Shown here: piece after piece, positions 1 to 8,264 of the stretch
Numbering within the stretch: the stretch's first letter is position 1
Layout: every line of letters starts with the position of its first letter
Assembly: GCF_000372965.1 (NCBI RefSeq)
Contig: NZ_KB890024.1
Coordinates: forward strand, 124,001 to 188,000
DNA from: Hoeflea sp. 108
GTDB lineage: Bacteria; Pseudomonadota; Alphaproteobacteria; Rhizobiales; Rhizobiaceae
Direction of reading: 5' to 3'
DNA: 64,000 bases
Program-made: the position numbers and the translations under genes
The notes under the pieces: model-generated
Seen by the model: only the letters and a program-made list of their open reading frames with translations
Database searches by the model: none
What the model was told of the DNA's origin: nothing

Positions 1-97
1 CTCCGCTGCGGCGATGTGCCGGGATTCTCGGCTCGACAAGGGCTGCGGCTGATATTAGGCAGTCGCTGATATAGCGCCCTTCCGGAAAGGCCTGAAC

Positions 98-772
98 GTG
101 AGCAACAAAACCCTGATTGCGCCCTCGGTGCTGTCGTCCGATTTCTCCAAGCTCGGTGACGAGGTCGAGGCCATCGTCGCCGCCGGCGCCGACTGGATCC
201 ATCTCGACGTCATGGATGGCCATTTCGTCCCCAACATCACCTTCGGCCCGCCCGTCATCAAGGCGATCCGCGGCCGCACCGACAAGGTGTTCGACTGCCA
301 CCTGATGATCACCCCTGCGGATCCGTATCTGGCGGCCTTCGCCGATGCCGGTTGCGATATCATCACCGTGCATGCCGAGGCCGGTCCGCATCTCGACCGC
401 TCGCTGCAGACCATCCGCAATCTCGGCAAGAAGGCCGGCGTATCGCTCAACCCGTCGACGCCGGAATCGGTCATCGAATACGTGCTCGACCGTCTTGACC
501 TGGTGCTGCTGATGACCGTCAACCCCGGCTTCGGCGGCCAGGCGTTCATTCCTGCTGTCATCGACAAGGTCAGGCGCGTCAAGGCGATGATCGGCAGCCG
601 CCCGATCGACATCGAGATCGATGGCGGCGTCACGCCCGAGACCGCGCCCTTGGTCACCGCCGCCGGCGCGAACGTGCTTGTTGCCGGCAATGCCGTGTTC
701 AAGGGCGGGCCGTCGGCTTATGCCGCGAACATCGAGGCGATCCGGGCTGCGGCCGACAAAGCTGCGGTCTGA
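98..772 (+). CDS. rpe: Ribulose-phosphate 3-epimerase
   Basis: Interconverts D-ribulose 5-phosphate and D-xylulose 5-phosphate in the cytosolic pentose phosphate pathway. The 224-residue product has the full TIM-barrel length of the family. It shows the HLDVMDGHFVPNITFG block that carries metal and phosphate ligands, and the late IDGGV motif. The start is GTG, preceded by a GGAAAGG ribosome-binding site at 84-90. It stands alone, and its 3' end faces nagA across a region with a strong hairpin. Family assignment is secure; nothing unusual is seen apart from the GTG start. Confidence 0.97.
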   Translation: MSNKTLIAPSVLSSDFSKLGDEVEAIVAAGADWIHLDVMDGHFVPNITFGPPVIKAIRGRTDKVFDCHLMITPADPYLAAFADAGCDIITVHAEAGPHLDRSLQTIRNLGKKAGVSLNPSTPESVIEYVLDRLDLVLLMTVNPGFGGQAFIPAVIDKVRRVKAMIGSRPIDIEIDGGVTPETAPLVTAAGANVLVAGNAVFKGGPSAYAANIEAIRAAADKAAV

Positions 773-794
773 CACGCAGAGCTTGGGGGGACGC

Positions 795-829
795 CCCCTC
801 ATCGTCACGCAAGCCGTGACAGTGAGGGG
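795..829. terminator. Long hairpin between convergent rpe and nagA
   Basis: CCCCTCA (795-801) pairs with TGAGGGG (823-829), and GTCACG (804-809) pairs with CGTGAC (815-820). A 2x2 internal loop separates the two stems and a CAAGC loop closes the hairpin. It sits between converging genes and could end or protect either transcript. There is no clean T-run, so intrinsic termination is inferred only. Confidence 0.5.
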
Positions 830-863
830 CTTTCCCACCCGGTGTAGACCTATCCCGCTCGGA

Positions 864-2021
864 CTAGGCCGAAAACACCTTCCGACCGTCGATCCAGGTG
901 CCGGACACGTCGAGTGCGCCGGTGAGCTGCACGGCATTCGCCGCGAACCCCTTGGCCAGCCGCCCGAGGCGGTGCTCCTGCTTGACGGCTTCAGCCGGAT
1001 AGAGCGAGGCCATGCGGATGGTTTCGTCGAGGCTGAAGCCCATCTTTTCGTGCATGAAGCGAACGGCCGAGATCATGTCGAGGTCGGCACCGGCGAGCGT
1101 GCCGTCTTCCAGCGTCAGGCGGCCGTTTTCGCGCTTGATGGTACGGCCGTTGAGCTGGAACGACTTGAGGTCGGTGCCGATGGTCGCCATGGCGTCGCTG
1201 ACGAGGAAGATGCGCGCCGGGCCGTTCTTGGCCTTGAGCGCGATCTGCATCGCCGCTGGGTCGACATGGATGCCGTCGGCGATCAGGCCGGCCCACATGG
1301 TTCCGGTTTCGACGGCCGCCCCGACGAGGCCGGGCTCGCGGTTGCCTATTTGACTCATGGCGTTGAACAGGTGTGTCGCCATGGTGGCGCCGGCCTCGGC
1401 ATACTCCGTTGCCGTGCGATAGCTGGTGTCGGTGTGGCCGAGGCTGACGACGATGCCAGCATCCGCCAGCGTCTTGACCTGCTCGGCCTTGACCGATTCC
1501 GGCGCGATGGTGGTCAAGAGCACCGGCATCGACGGACGCGCAGCGACCAGCATGGCCTCGTCGTCGGTGTCCATCGGGCGGATCAGCTTGGGATCGTGTG
1601 CGCCCTTGCGGGCGAGCGACAGATGCGGCCCCTCGAGATGCAGGCCGAGGAAACCGGGCACCTTGCGCCTGGCGGCTTCGATGCCGGCGGCAATGGTCGA
1701 GCGCGTGATCTCGGGGGTGTCGGTGATCAGCGTCGGCAGCACCGCCGTCGTGCCGAAGGCCATCTGCGCCTTGCAGACGATTTCCAGCGTGTCGACGTCG
1801 GGCTTGTCGTTGAGCATCAGCCCGCCGCCGCCATTCACCTGCAGGTCGATGAAGCCGGGGACGAGCATGGCGCCCGCCTCGGTGACCTTCACGCCAGCCG
1901 GAACATCGCTGCGCGCTACGATGCCCTCGACCAGCCCGTCGGCGACCAGCAGCGCCGCATCCTCGTGCCAGGCGTCACCGTCGAAGATGCGCCCGGCAGC
2001 AATGGCAAGACGTTCGCTCAT
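864..2021 (-). CDS. nagA: N-acetylglucosamine-6-phosphate deacetylase
   Basis: Removes acetate from GlcNAc-6-phosphate to give glucosamine-6-phosphate, the first committed step of intracellular GlcNAc use. The 385-residue amidohydrolase matches the usual family length. It carries the VPGFIDLQVNG entry motif, the metal-binding HLEGPHLS segment, an SLGHT histidine motif, and the late FLVSDAM catalytic aspartate region. Its ATG overlaps the stop of the upstream SIS gene by 4 bp (ATGA), so the two are translationally coupled. It is the last gene of the leftward kinase-gntR-SIS-nagA operon. Confidence 0.95.
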   Translation of the reverse strand: MSERLAIAAGRIFDGDAWHEDAALLVADGLVEGIVARSDVPAGVKVTEAGAMLVPGFIDLQVNGGGGLMLNDKPDVDTLEIVCKAQMAFGTTAVLPTLITDTPEITRSTIAAGIEAARRKVPGFLGLHLEGPHLSLARKGAHDPKLIRPMDTDDEAMLVAARPSMPVLLTTIAPESVKAEQVKTLADAGIVVSLGHTDTSYRTATEYAEAGATMATHLFNAMSQIGNREPGLVGAAVETGTMWAGLIADGIHVDPAAMQIALKAKNGPARIFLVSDAMATIGTDLKSFQLNGRTIKRENGRLTLEDGTLAGADLDMISAVRFMHEKMGFSLDETIRMASLYPAEAVKQEHRLGRLAKGFAANAVQLTGALDVSGTWIDGRKVFSA

Positions 2022-3046
2022 ATGGTTTCGGTCACTTTCCTGAGGTTCGGCGGGCTGTCGGGGTTGAGGCCGCGATGGCGGGCAAAGGCCTCGACGAAGC
2101 CGTAGAATGAGGCGATCAGCATCAGCGGATCGGTGAGCGGGTGGCCGGTGGCGACGTGCTCCAGCACCTTGGCCTTCTTGGCCAGCGACGAGGTGATGTG
2201 GATCGCGGCACCGCGGTCGGCGAGGCCGTCGGCGGCCTGGGCGATCGACGGCTCGGACGCATCGCGAGCGGCCAGCGCCAGCACCGGGAAGCCGGGGCGC
2301 ACCAGCGCCAGCGGGCCGTGCATGACCTCGGCCGCGCTGTAGGACTCGGCGTGCATGGCACAGGTTTCCTTGAACTTCAACGCCGCCTCGTTGGCGATCG
2401 CGAAGGACGGACCGCGGCCGAGGATGAACAGCGAGTTGCCTTCCGTCAGTTCGCCGGCGATGCCCATCCAGTCGCAGTCGACAGCCTTGGCGAAATGCTC
2501 CGGCAGGGCCGAAAGCGCGGCCAGAAGCTTGTCGTCGCCGGTCCAGTGAGCGAGCACGGCAAGGCCGGCGACCGCCGAATTGACGAAGGTCTTGGTTGCG
2601 GCGACGCTCTTTTCGACGCCGGCGCGGATATCGATGGCGTGTTCGGACGCCTCGGCCAGCGGCGAGCCGGCGGTGTTGGTCAGCGCGATCGTCAGTGCGC
2701 CGCCAGCGCGGGCGCCCTCCGCCATGGCAACGATGTCAGGGCTCTTGCCCGACTGCGAGATGGCGAGGCAGGCGGAATCTGCGAGCTTCAGCCTGGCGCC
2801 ATAGATCGATGAGATCGATGGGCCGATGGAGGCCACCGGCAGGCCGGCGTTGAGCTCGATGGCATATTTGAGGAAGGAGGCGGCGTGGTCGGAGGAGCCG
2901 CGGGCGACCGTCGTGACGAAACGGGGCTGGGCACGCTTCAAGTGCAGGCCGGTTTCTGCCAGTTCCTTGGCCGAGCCTTCCAGCAGGCGGGCGGTCGCTT
3001 CGGGGATTTCGGCGATTTCGCGCCGCATATGGGTAGTCGCGTTCAA
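2018..3046 (-). CDS. SIS-domain glucosamine-6-phosphate deaminase/isomerase (AgaS/NagB-II type)
   Basis: Double-SIS protein of 342 residues resembling the isomerase half of GlmS without its glutaminase domain. Such proteins in nag operons usually deaminate glucosamine-6-phosphate to fructose-6-phosphate. Visible motifs are ARGSSDHAA, SQSGKSPD, SVAATKTF and EVMHGPLALV. I chose a TTG start at 3046: it follows an AGGAG site at good spacing, and its TTGA overlaps the gntR stop by 4 bp. An ATG six codons later (3028) lacks such a site. No separate nagB is present in this locus, which supports the deaminase role, but the exact reaction is inferred. Confidence 0.85.
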   Translation of the reverse strand: MNATTHMRREIAEIPEATARLLEGSAKELAETGLHLKRAQPRFVTTVARGSSDHAASFLKYAIELNAGLPVASIGPSISSIYGARLKLADSACLAISQSGKSPDIVAMAEGARAGGALTIALTNTAGSPLAEASEHAIDIRAGVEKSVAATKTFVNSAVAGLAVLAHWTGDDKLLAALSALPEHFAKAVDCDWMGIAGELTEGNSLFILGRGPSFAIANEAALKFKETCAMHAESYSAAEVMHGPLALVRPGFPVLALAARDASEPSIAQAADGLADRGAAIHITSSLAKKAKVLEHVATGHPLTDPLMLIASFYGFVEAFARHRGLNPDSPPNLRKVTETI

Positions 3047-3831
3047 GTACTTTCTCCTTCTTGCCCTTCGGGGCCGGGCAATCTCAGTTCGGCGACGAAG
3101 TCGTAGGCGTCGCCGCGATAGATCGACTTGGTGAACTCGATCACCTTGCCGGTGGCGAGATATGAAATGCGCTCGATCTGCAGGCAGGCCGAGCCGACGG
3201 GCACCGCCAGCAGCTGGGCCTCGGGCTCTCCGAGATTGACGGCGGAGATACGCTGCACGGCCCGGACCGGGCGGTGGCCGGTCTTGCCAAGAGCCATATA
3301 GAGCGAAGATGTCACTTCGTGAGGGTCGGGCAGCACCGAAGCCGAAATAGTTGCGCGCTCGATGGCAAGCGGTGTTTCGTCGGCGATGCGCAGGCGGCTG
3401 AGCCGCGACACAAGTTCGCTGGCGGAGAGGCCGAGCACCATCATCTCGTCGGGCGAGGCGGTGTAGATGCCGCGCTCGAGCCATTGCGAGCGTGCCGCCA
3501 TGCCGCGCCGCGCCATGTCTTCTGTGAACGAAGTGAGGCGCGAAAGCGACTGCTCGACGCGCTCCATGCGCGGGGCAACGAATGTGCCGGAGCCATGGCG
3601 CTGCACCAGCACGCCCGACTTGACCAGATCTTGTACCGCCTTGCGTACCGTGACGCGCGAAATGTCGGCCTGGGCGGCGATATCGCGTTCTGAGGGCAAG
3701 GCGTCGCCGGGACCGATCAGGCCACGCTTGACCGCCTCCTCGATGTTCTTCTTGAGCTGGAGATAGAGCGGCGCGCCGGACTGGCTGACGTCGCGCAGAG
3801 CGGCGAAAATGCGTTCGGCGGCGTCATCCAT
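3043..3831 (-). CDS. GntR/HutC-family regulator (NagR-like)
   Basis: 262-residue regulator. An N-terminal winged helix spans about residues 15-85 (motifs LPSERDIAAQADISRVTVRKAV and HGSGTFV). A C-terminal UTRA effector domain follows. HutC-type proteins in nag loci respond to amino-sugar phosphates and repress uptake and catabolism. It lies inside the leftward operon, overlapping the kinase stop upstream by 8 bp and the SIS gene downstream by 4 bp, so it would control its own synthesis. The paired repeats at 4729-4748 and 4864-4880 are the likely binding sites. Repression is inferred; the family is clear. Confidence 0.88.
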   Translation of the reverse strand: MDDAAERIFAALRDVSQSGAPLYLQLKKNIEEAVKRGLIGPGDALPSERDIAAQADISRVTVRKAVQDLVKSGVLVQRHGSGTFVAPRMERVEQSLSRLTSFTEDMARRGMAARSQWLERGIYTASPDEMMVLGLSASELVSRLSRLRIADETPLAIERATISASVLPDPHEVTSSLYMALGKTGHRPVRAVQRISAVNLGEPEAQLLAVPVGSACLQIERISYLATGKVIEFTKSIYRGDAYDFVAELRLPGPEGQEGEST

Positions 3832-4705
3832 GGCTGCCTCCCGCCTTGGCGAATTTCTTCACCGCCATCTGCACCGCGCCGCCGAGTGCGTCCTGCAGCG
3901 GCGGATGCATGATAGCGCGGTAGCGCTCGGAAAGCAGCGGCGCATAAAGCACCGATAGGCCGCCCAGCAGGCACAGCCGTTCGCTGGAGGCGAGGTTGAA
4001 GACGGCGAGCGTCTCCTCGACGTCGGCGACGGCGCGATCGGCGATGCGTTTCGCCACGACGTCGCCCTTGGCCGCGTGCTCAAAGACCATCGGCGCGAAG
4101 CTGCCATAGTCGACCGGCTTGGCATCTGTCGTGAATTCGACCATCTCGCCGGGATTGCGGCCGAAGCGGTCGAGCACGATCTCGGTCAGTGGCGAGCCCT
4201 CGCGGATTCCGTCAAATGCGAGTAGCGTCTCCTGCAGCAGGTCGCGGCCGATGCGTGCGCCGCTGCCGAGGTCGCCGATCTGGAAGCCCCAGCCGCCGAC
4301 TGGCGTGAACTTGTCTCCCCTGCGACCGAGATAGACCGTGCCGGTGCCGAGTGCGGCAATGGCGCCGTCGTGGTCGCCGAGCGCGCCTTCGAGCGAGATC
4401 AGCGAGTCGTTCTCAACGTCACTGTTGCGGAAGGGCAGAATGGCTTCAAGCCGCTGCTTGTAGTCGCCGACATTGGCGCCGGCGAGGCCGAGCACGGCAT
4501 CGGCGGAATTGAACAAGGTCGGATCAAGACCGGCGTCGGCGAAGGCCAGGCGGGCCGCCTCGACGATGTTTTCGCGCGAACCCGAAAGGTCGGTGCGGAT
4601 GTTCGCAGGGCCGCCGCGCCCGCGACCCAAGACGTCGCCGGCAGGGGTGGCCACGGCCGCCCGGCAACCGGTGCCGCCACCATCTATCCCGAGCACAAGA
4701 TCCAC
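3824..4705 (-). CDS. BadF/BadG-family N-acetylglucosamine kinase
   Basis: ATP-dependent sugar kinase of 293 residues in the BadF/BadG/BcrA/BcrD ATPase group. It begins with the phosphate-1 loop (LGIDGGGTGCRA) and later shows an ALGTGT phosphate-2 motif, GGWGFQIGDLGSGARIG, and LLGG near the C terminus. In this setting it should phosphorylate GlcNAc or a related amino sugar imported by the ABC transporter on the other arm. The start is GTG at 4705, eight bases after a GAGGAG site; longer upstream frames run through the operator and lack homology. It is first in the leftward operon. Confidence 0.87.
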   Translation of the reverse strand: MDLVLGIDGGGTGCRAAVATPAGDVLGRGRGGPANIRTDLSGSRENIVEAARLAFADAGLDPTLFNSADAVLGLAGANVGDYKQRLEAILPFRNSDVENDSLISLEGALGDHDGAIAALGTGTVYLGRRGDKFTPVGGWGFQIGDLGSGARIGRDLLQETLLAFDGIREGSPLTEIVLDRFGRNPGEMVEFTTDAKPVDYGSFAPMVFEHAAKGDVVAKRIADRAVADVEETLAVFNLASSERLCLLGGLSVLYAPLLSERYRAIMHPPLQDALGGAVQMAVKKFAKAGGSHG

Positions 4706-4726
4706 GGTGTTTTCTCCTCGGGATTG

Positions 4727-4754
4727 ATAATACCAATAAAATACCAATAGCCAA
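4727..4754 (-). promoter_or_regulatory. Promoter and operator of the leftward nag operon
   Basis: Reading leftward, TTGGCT (4754-4749) and TATTAT (4732-4727) are spaced by 16 bp, a good sigma-70 arrangement. The spacer holds two AATACCAAT copies starting at 4729 and 4740, exactly 11 bp apart. A repressor bound here would cover the promoter. The box ends about 22 bp from the kinase start. Confidence 0.6.
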
Positions 4755-4841
4755 GCATTAAATTCCCGCAGGCGGCATCGTCGGCTCATTGCGTTGAATT
4801 TTAGAGATTTTTCGAGTTGCCTCGCGCTGCAGCAAAGGAAT

Positions 4842-4880
4842 TTGTTAACGCCGCTGGACAAGTGGTATTTTTTTGGTATT
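4842..4880 (+). promoter_or_regulatory. Promoter and operator of the rightward murQ-ABC operon
   Basis: TTGTTA (4842-4847) is followed after 17 bp by GTATTT (4865-4870), a weaker -10. Two GGTATT copies begin at 4864 and 4875, again 11 bp apart. They are the reverse complement of the left-hand AATACC repeats. The operator sits about 22 bp before the start at 4903, mirroring the other arm. Confidence 0.55.
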
Positions 4881-4902
4881 GTCGATGAAAGGGAGAGACA
4901 GA

Positions 4903-5817
4903 ATGGCGCCAAGGCGTACAGAAGCGGTGCACAAAGATGCCGGGGGGATCGACGCCCGGGCACCTGAATCCATTCTGCGCCTGCTTGCCGATGCCCAGAT
5001 CGAAGCTGCTGGCGCTGTCCATGCAGCCATTCCCGAAATCGCCGAGGCCGCCGACAAGATTGCAGTCAGTCTCGCAGCCGGAGGCCGCCTCGTCTACGCC
5101 GCTGCCGGCAGCTCCGGGCTGATGGCGCTTGCCGATGCACTCGAACTGCCCGGTACCTTTGGAATTCCGCGCGAACGCGTCTTCATCCTTCTTGCCGGTG
5201 GCCGCGAGGCACTGATCAATCTTGCCGGCGGTCCCGAGGACGATGCTGGACAGGCTGTCCGCGATGTCGCCGCAACCGGCCTTGCGGCCGGCGACTGCCT
5301 CATCGCGCTTTCGGCCAGTGGCTCGACGCCCTATGCAATCGGCGCGCTCGAGGAAGCCAAGCGCCGTGGCGCATCCACCATTGCCTTTGCCAACAATGCC
5401 GGCGCGCCGATGTTCGACATCGCCGAGACGTCGGTGCTGCTTGCCACGCCGCCGGAAGTCGTTGCCGGCTCGACCCGCATGGGTGCCGGCACGGCTCAGA
5501 AGATCGCGCTCAACATGATGTCGACGCTGGCGGCCATCCGCCTCGGCCATGTCCATGACGGCTACATGGTCAATCTGCACGCCGACAACATCAAGCTGCA
5601 TGAACGCGCTGCCCGCATCGTTTCGGCGATATCTGGTTCCAGCGAATCCGAGGCGCAGGCGCTGCTCGAAAAGAGTGGTGGCTCGGTCAAGATTGCGGTC
5701 CTGCTGGCGGCGGGGGCCGCAAGCCTGGAGGAGGCAAGCCAACTTCTGGAGGGGGCGGAGCTGAAGCTCAGATCCGCGCTTTCGAAGCTCGAGGGGAGCA
5801 GAGGCTCTCATCAGTAG
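4903..5817 (+). CDS. murQ: N-acetylmuramic acid 6-phosphate etherase-like protein
   Basis: SIS-domain lyase that cleaves the lactyl ether of MurNAc-6-phosphate, giving GlcNAc-6-phosphate and D-lactate; it belongs to peptidoglycan recycling. The 304 residues match MurQ length. Family blocks are AAAGSSGLMALADALELPGTFG, SASGSTPYAIGAL and the near-diagnostic EVVAGSTRMGAGTAQKIALN. The ATG at 4903 follows a GGGAGAG site at 4889-4895; in-frame starts further upstream fall in the operator. Its product feeds straight into nagA of the divergent operon. It departs from enterobacterial MurQ around the active loop, so the substrate could be a related ether or phosphosugar. Confidence 0.85.
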   Translation: MAPRRTEAVHKDAGGIDARAPESILRLLADAQIEAAGAVHAAIPEIAEAADKIAVSLAAGGRLVYAAAGSSGLMALADALELPGTFGIPRERVFILLAGGREALINLAGGPEDDAGQAVRDVAATGLAAGDCLIALSASGSTPYAIGALEEAKRRGASTIAFANNAGAPMFDIAETSVLLATPPEVVAGSTRMGAGTAQKIALNMMSTLAAIRLGHVHDGYMVNLHADNIKLHERAARIVSAISGSSESEAQALLEKSGGSVKIAVLLAAGAASLEEASQLLEGAELKLRSALSKLEGSRGSHQ

Positions 5818-5848
5818 AAGCCTTGGAAGGTTAACAGGGAGAACTGAA

Positions 5849-7108
5849 ATGAAACATCGTCTGCTTACTGGACTGCTGATGGCGTCCAGCATCCTCGGCT
5901 CTGCCGGGGTTGCGCTCGCCCAGGATGCCGCGCTCACCATCGAGAGCTGGCGCAACGACGACCTTGCCATCTGGCAGGAGAAGCTGATCCCGGTGTTCGA
6001 GAAGGCCAATCCGGGCATCAAAGTGACCTTCGCGCCGTCGGCTCCGACCGAATACAATGCTGCTCTCAATGCCAAGCTCGACGCCGGCTCGGCTGGTGAC
6101 CTGATCACCTGCCGTCCGTTCGACGCCTCGCTCGAACTCTACAACAAGGGTCACCTCGCTGACCTGAGCAGCCTGCCGGGCATGGAGAACTTCTCGCCGG
6201 TCGCGAAGTCCGCCTGGCAGACCGACGATGGCAAGGCCAGCTTCTGCGTGCCGATGGCCTCCGTCATCCACGGCTTCATCTACAACAAGGACGCCTTCGA
6301 GAAGCTCGGCATCGCCGTCCCGGCGACCGAGGAAGAATTCTTCGCGGCTCTCGACAAGATCAAGGCCGACGGCACCTATATCCCGATGGCCATGGGCACG
6401 AAGGACCTCTGGGAAGCCGCGACCATGGGCTACCAGAACATCGGCCCGAACTACTGGAAGGGTGAAGAAGGCCGCCTGGCTCTGATCAAGGGCGAGCAGA
6501 AGCTGACCGACAAGGACTGGGTCGAGCCGCTGGCGACGCTGGCCAAGTGGAAGCCTTACCTCGGCGACGGCTTCGAAGCCCAGACCTATCCTGACAGCCA
6601 GAACCTCTTCACGCTCGGCCGCGCCGCCATCTATCCGGCCGGCTCGTGGGAGATCGCGACCTTCAACACGCAGGCCCAGTTCAAGATGGGTGCCTTCCCG
6701 CCGCCGGTCCGCAAGGCTGGCGACACCTGCTACATCTCGGACCACAACGACATCGGTGTCGGCCTGAACCCCAAGAGCAAGAATCCGGAAGCCGCCAAGA
6801 AGCTGCTGTCCTGGATCGCTTCGCCCGAGTTCGCGACCATCTACGCCAACGCCCTGCCGGGCTTCTTCAGCCTGAACTCGGCCGCCGTGAAGATGGAAGA
6901 CCCGCTGGCACAGGAATTCGTCTCCTGGCGCGAGAAGTGCAAGCCCACCATCCGCTCGACCTACCAGATCCTGTCGCGCGGCACCCCGAACCTCGAAAAC
7001 GAGACCTGGGTGAAGTCGGCCAACGTCATCAACGGCACCGAGACCCCGGAAGCCGCTGCTGCCGAGCTGCAGAAGGGCCTCGACAGCTGGTACAAGCCGG
7101 CAAAGTAA
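5849..7108 (+). CDS. Sugar ABC transporter substrate-binding protein
   Basis: Periplasmic solute-binding protein of family 1, 419 residues. A cleavable signal peptide ends near ALAQD (about residue 25). The mature start ALTIESWRNDD and the later AAIYPAGSWE block are typical of carbohydrate binders. It is the first transporter gene of the operon, 31 bp after murQ with a CAGGGAGAA site. By context it should bind GlcNAc, chitobiose or muropeptide-derived sugars; the ligand is inferred. A stable hairpin lies just after its stop codon. Confidence 0.9.
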   Translation: MKHRLLTGLLMASSILGSAGVALAQDAALTIESWRNDDLAIWQEKLIPVFEKANPGIKVTFAPSAPTEYNAALNAKLDAGSAGDLITCRPFDASLELYNKGHLADLSSLPGMENFSPVAKSAWQTDDGKASFCVPMASVIHGFIYNKDAFEKLGIAVPATEEEFFAALDKIKADGTYIPMAMGTKDLWEAATMGYQNIGPNYWKGEEGRLALIKGEQKLTDKDWVEPLATLAKWKPYLGDGFEAQTYPDSQNLFTLGRAAIYPAGSWEIATFNTQAQFKMGAFPPPVRKAGDTCYISDHNDIGVGLNPKSKNPEAAKKLLSWIASPEFATIYANALPGFFSLNSAAVKMEDPLAQEFVSWREKCKPTIRSTYQILSRGTPNLENETWVKSANVINGTETPEAAAAELQKGLDSWYKPAK

Positions 7109-7130
7109 TGCGGCGGGCTTGATGCTCGCT

Positions 7131-7154
7131 GGGAGGGCGCTCCGGCGCCCTCCC
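7131..7154 (+). terminator. Perfect 10-bp hairpin after the binding-protein gene
   Basis: GGGAGGGCGC (7131-7140) and GCGCCCTCCC (7145-7154) flank a TCCG loop of the stable UNCG class. No T-run follows, and the operon continues at 7316. It is more likely a partial terminator or 3' protective stem that keeps binding-protein mRNA in excess, as is known for many ABC operons. Confidence 0.6.
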
Positions 7155-7315
7155 GTCCTCTTCGAATTCGGACCCGCGGATTCGAATTGGGACTTGAATT
7201 AGCGCATCCGAAGATGCGCTACTGCTTCCATGGCCAAACGGGCCGGAAGCGTCGCCGGGGCACATCCTCGCAAACAATTTCAACGGCCCGGTCGGGCCGG
7301 GCCAGGGAATTTGAG

Positions 7316-8257
7316 ATGTCGGAGCAAAGCCTAGAGCATAGCCAAGACAAGAGACCGACGCGTTGGCACATCGCCGTCTTCCTCGCGCCCGCTCTGCTGG
7401 TCTACACCGCCGTGATGATCCTGCCGTTGTTCGGTACCTTGCAATTGTCGCTGTTCCGCAACATCGACAATGCCCAGGTGTTCGCAGGCTTCGACAATTT
7501 CCGCACGCTGTTCGGCGATCCGCGCTGGTCGGCGTCGTTCTGGAACGCGCTTGGCAACAACACCTGGTTCTTCATCATCCACATGCTGGTGCAGAACCCC
7601 ATCGGTGTCGTGCTGGCGGCGCTGCTGTCGAGCCCGAAGCTGCGGTTCTCGGCCTTCTACCGTACCGCGATCTTCATCCCGACACTTTTGTCCTTCGTCA
7701 TCGTCGGCTTCGCCTGGAAGCTGATCCTGAGCCCGCTCTGGGGCGTCGCGCCAAACGTGCTCGACCTCGTCGGCCTCAAGAGCCTGTTCGTGCCGTGGCT
7801 CGGCAAGGAAGAATATGCGCTTACCGCGCTCAGCCTGATTTCGGTCTGGCAGTTCGTCGGCATCCCGATGATGCTGATCTATGCCGCCATGCTGTCGATC
7901 CCCGAAGAAGTGATCGAGGCCGCCGAATGCGACGGCATCACCGGTATGGCCCAGTTCTGGAAGATCAAGCTGCCGCTGATCCTGCCCGCGATCGGCATCA
8001 TCTCGATCCTCACCTTCGTCGGCAACTTCAACGCCTTCGACCTGATCTATTCGGCGCAGGGCGCGCTTGCCGGGCCCAATTACTCAACCGATATCCTGGG
8101 CACGTTCCTCTACCGCACGTTCTTCGGCTTCCAGCTGCAGATCGGCGACAAGAACATGGGCGCCACCATCGCCTCGATGATGTTCTTCATCATCCTCGCC
8201 GGCGTGTGCCTGTACCTCTTCCTCATCCAGACGCGGCTGCGCCGCTACCAGTTCTGA
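7316..8257 (+). CDS. Sugar ABC transporter permease (MalF-like)
   Basis: Inner-membrane permease of 313 residues. About six hydrophobic segments are visible, the first from roughly residue 18 (HIAVFLAPALLVYTAVMI). The cytoplasmic EAA loop is seen as VIEAAECDGITGMAQFWKIKLPLI, which contacts the ATPase. The start is ATG at 7316; longer in-frame extensions cover the non-coding leader. It pairs with the permease that begins 7 bp downstream and forms the channel for the amino-sugar transporter. Confidence 0.92.
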   Translation: MSEQSLEHSQDKRPTRWHIAVFLAPALLVYTAVMILPLFGTLQLSLFRNIDNAQVFAGFDNFRTLFGDPRWSASFWNALGNNTWFFIIHMLVQNPIGVVLAALLSSPKLRFSAFYRTAIFIPTLLSFVIVGFAWKLILSPLWGVAPNVLDLVGLKSLFVPWLGKEEYALTALSLISVWQFVGIPMMLIYAAMLSIPEEVIEAAECDGITGMAQFWKIKLPLILPAIGIISILTFVGNFNAFDLIYSAQGALAGPNYSTDILGTFLYRTFFGFQLQIGDKNMGATIASMMFFIILAGVCLYLFLIQTRLRRYQF

Positions 8258-8264
8258 GGGTGTC

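Noticed and set aside
1..97. End of an upstream gene at the left edge.
   Set aside because: All three plus-strand frames close within 96 bp and none shows recognisable residues, so no call is made.
621..2105. A long plus-strand frame opposite nagA.
   Set aside because: No motifs are seen, it overlaps rpe out of frame and is antisense to a certain gene.
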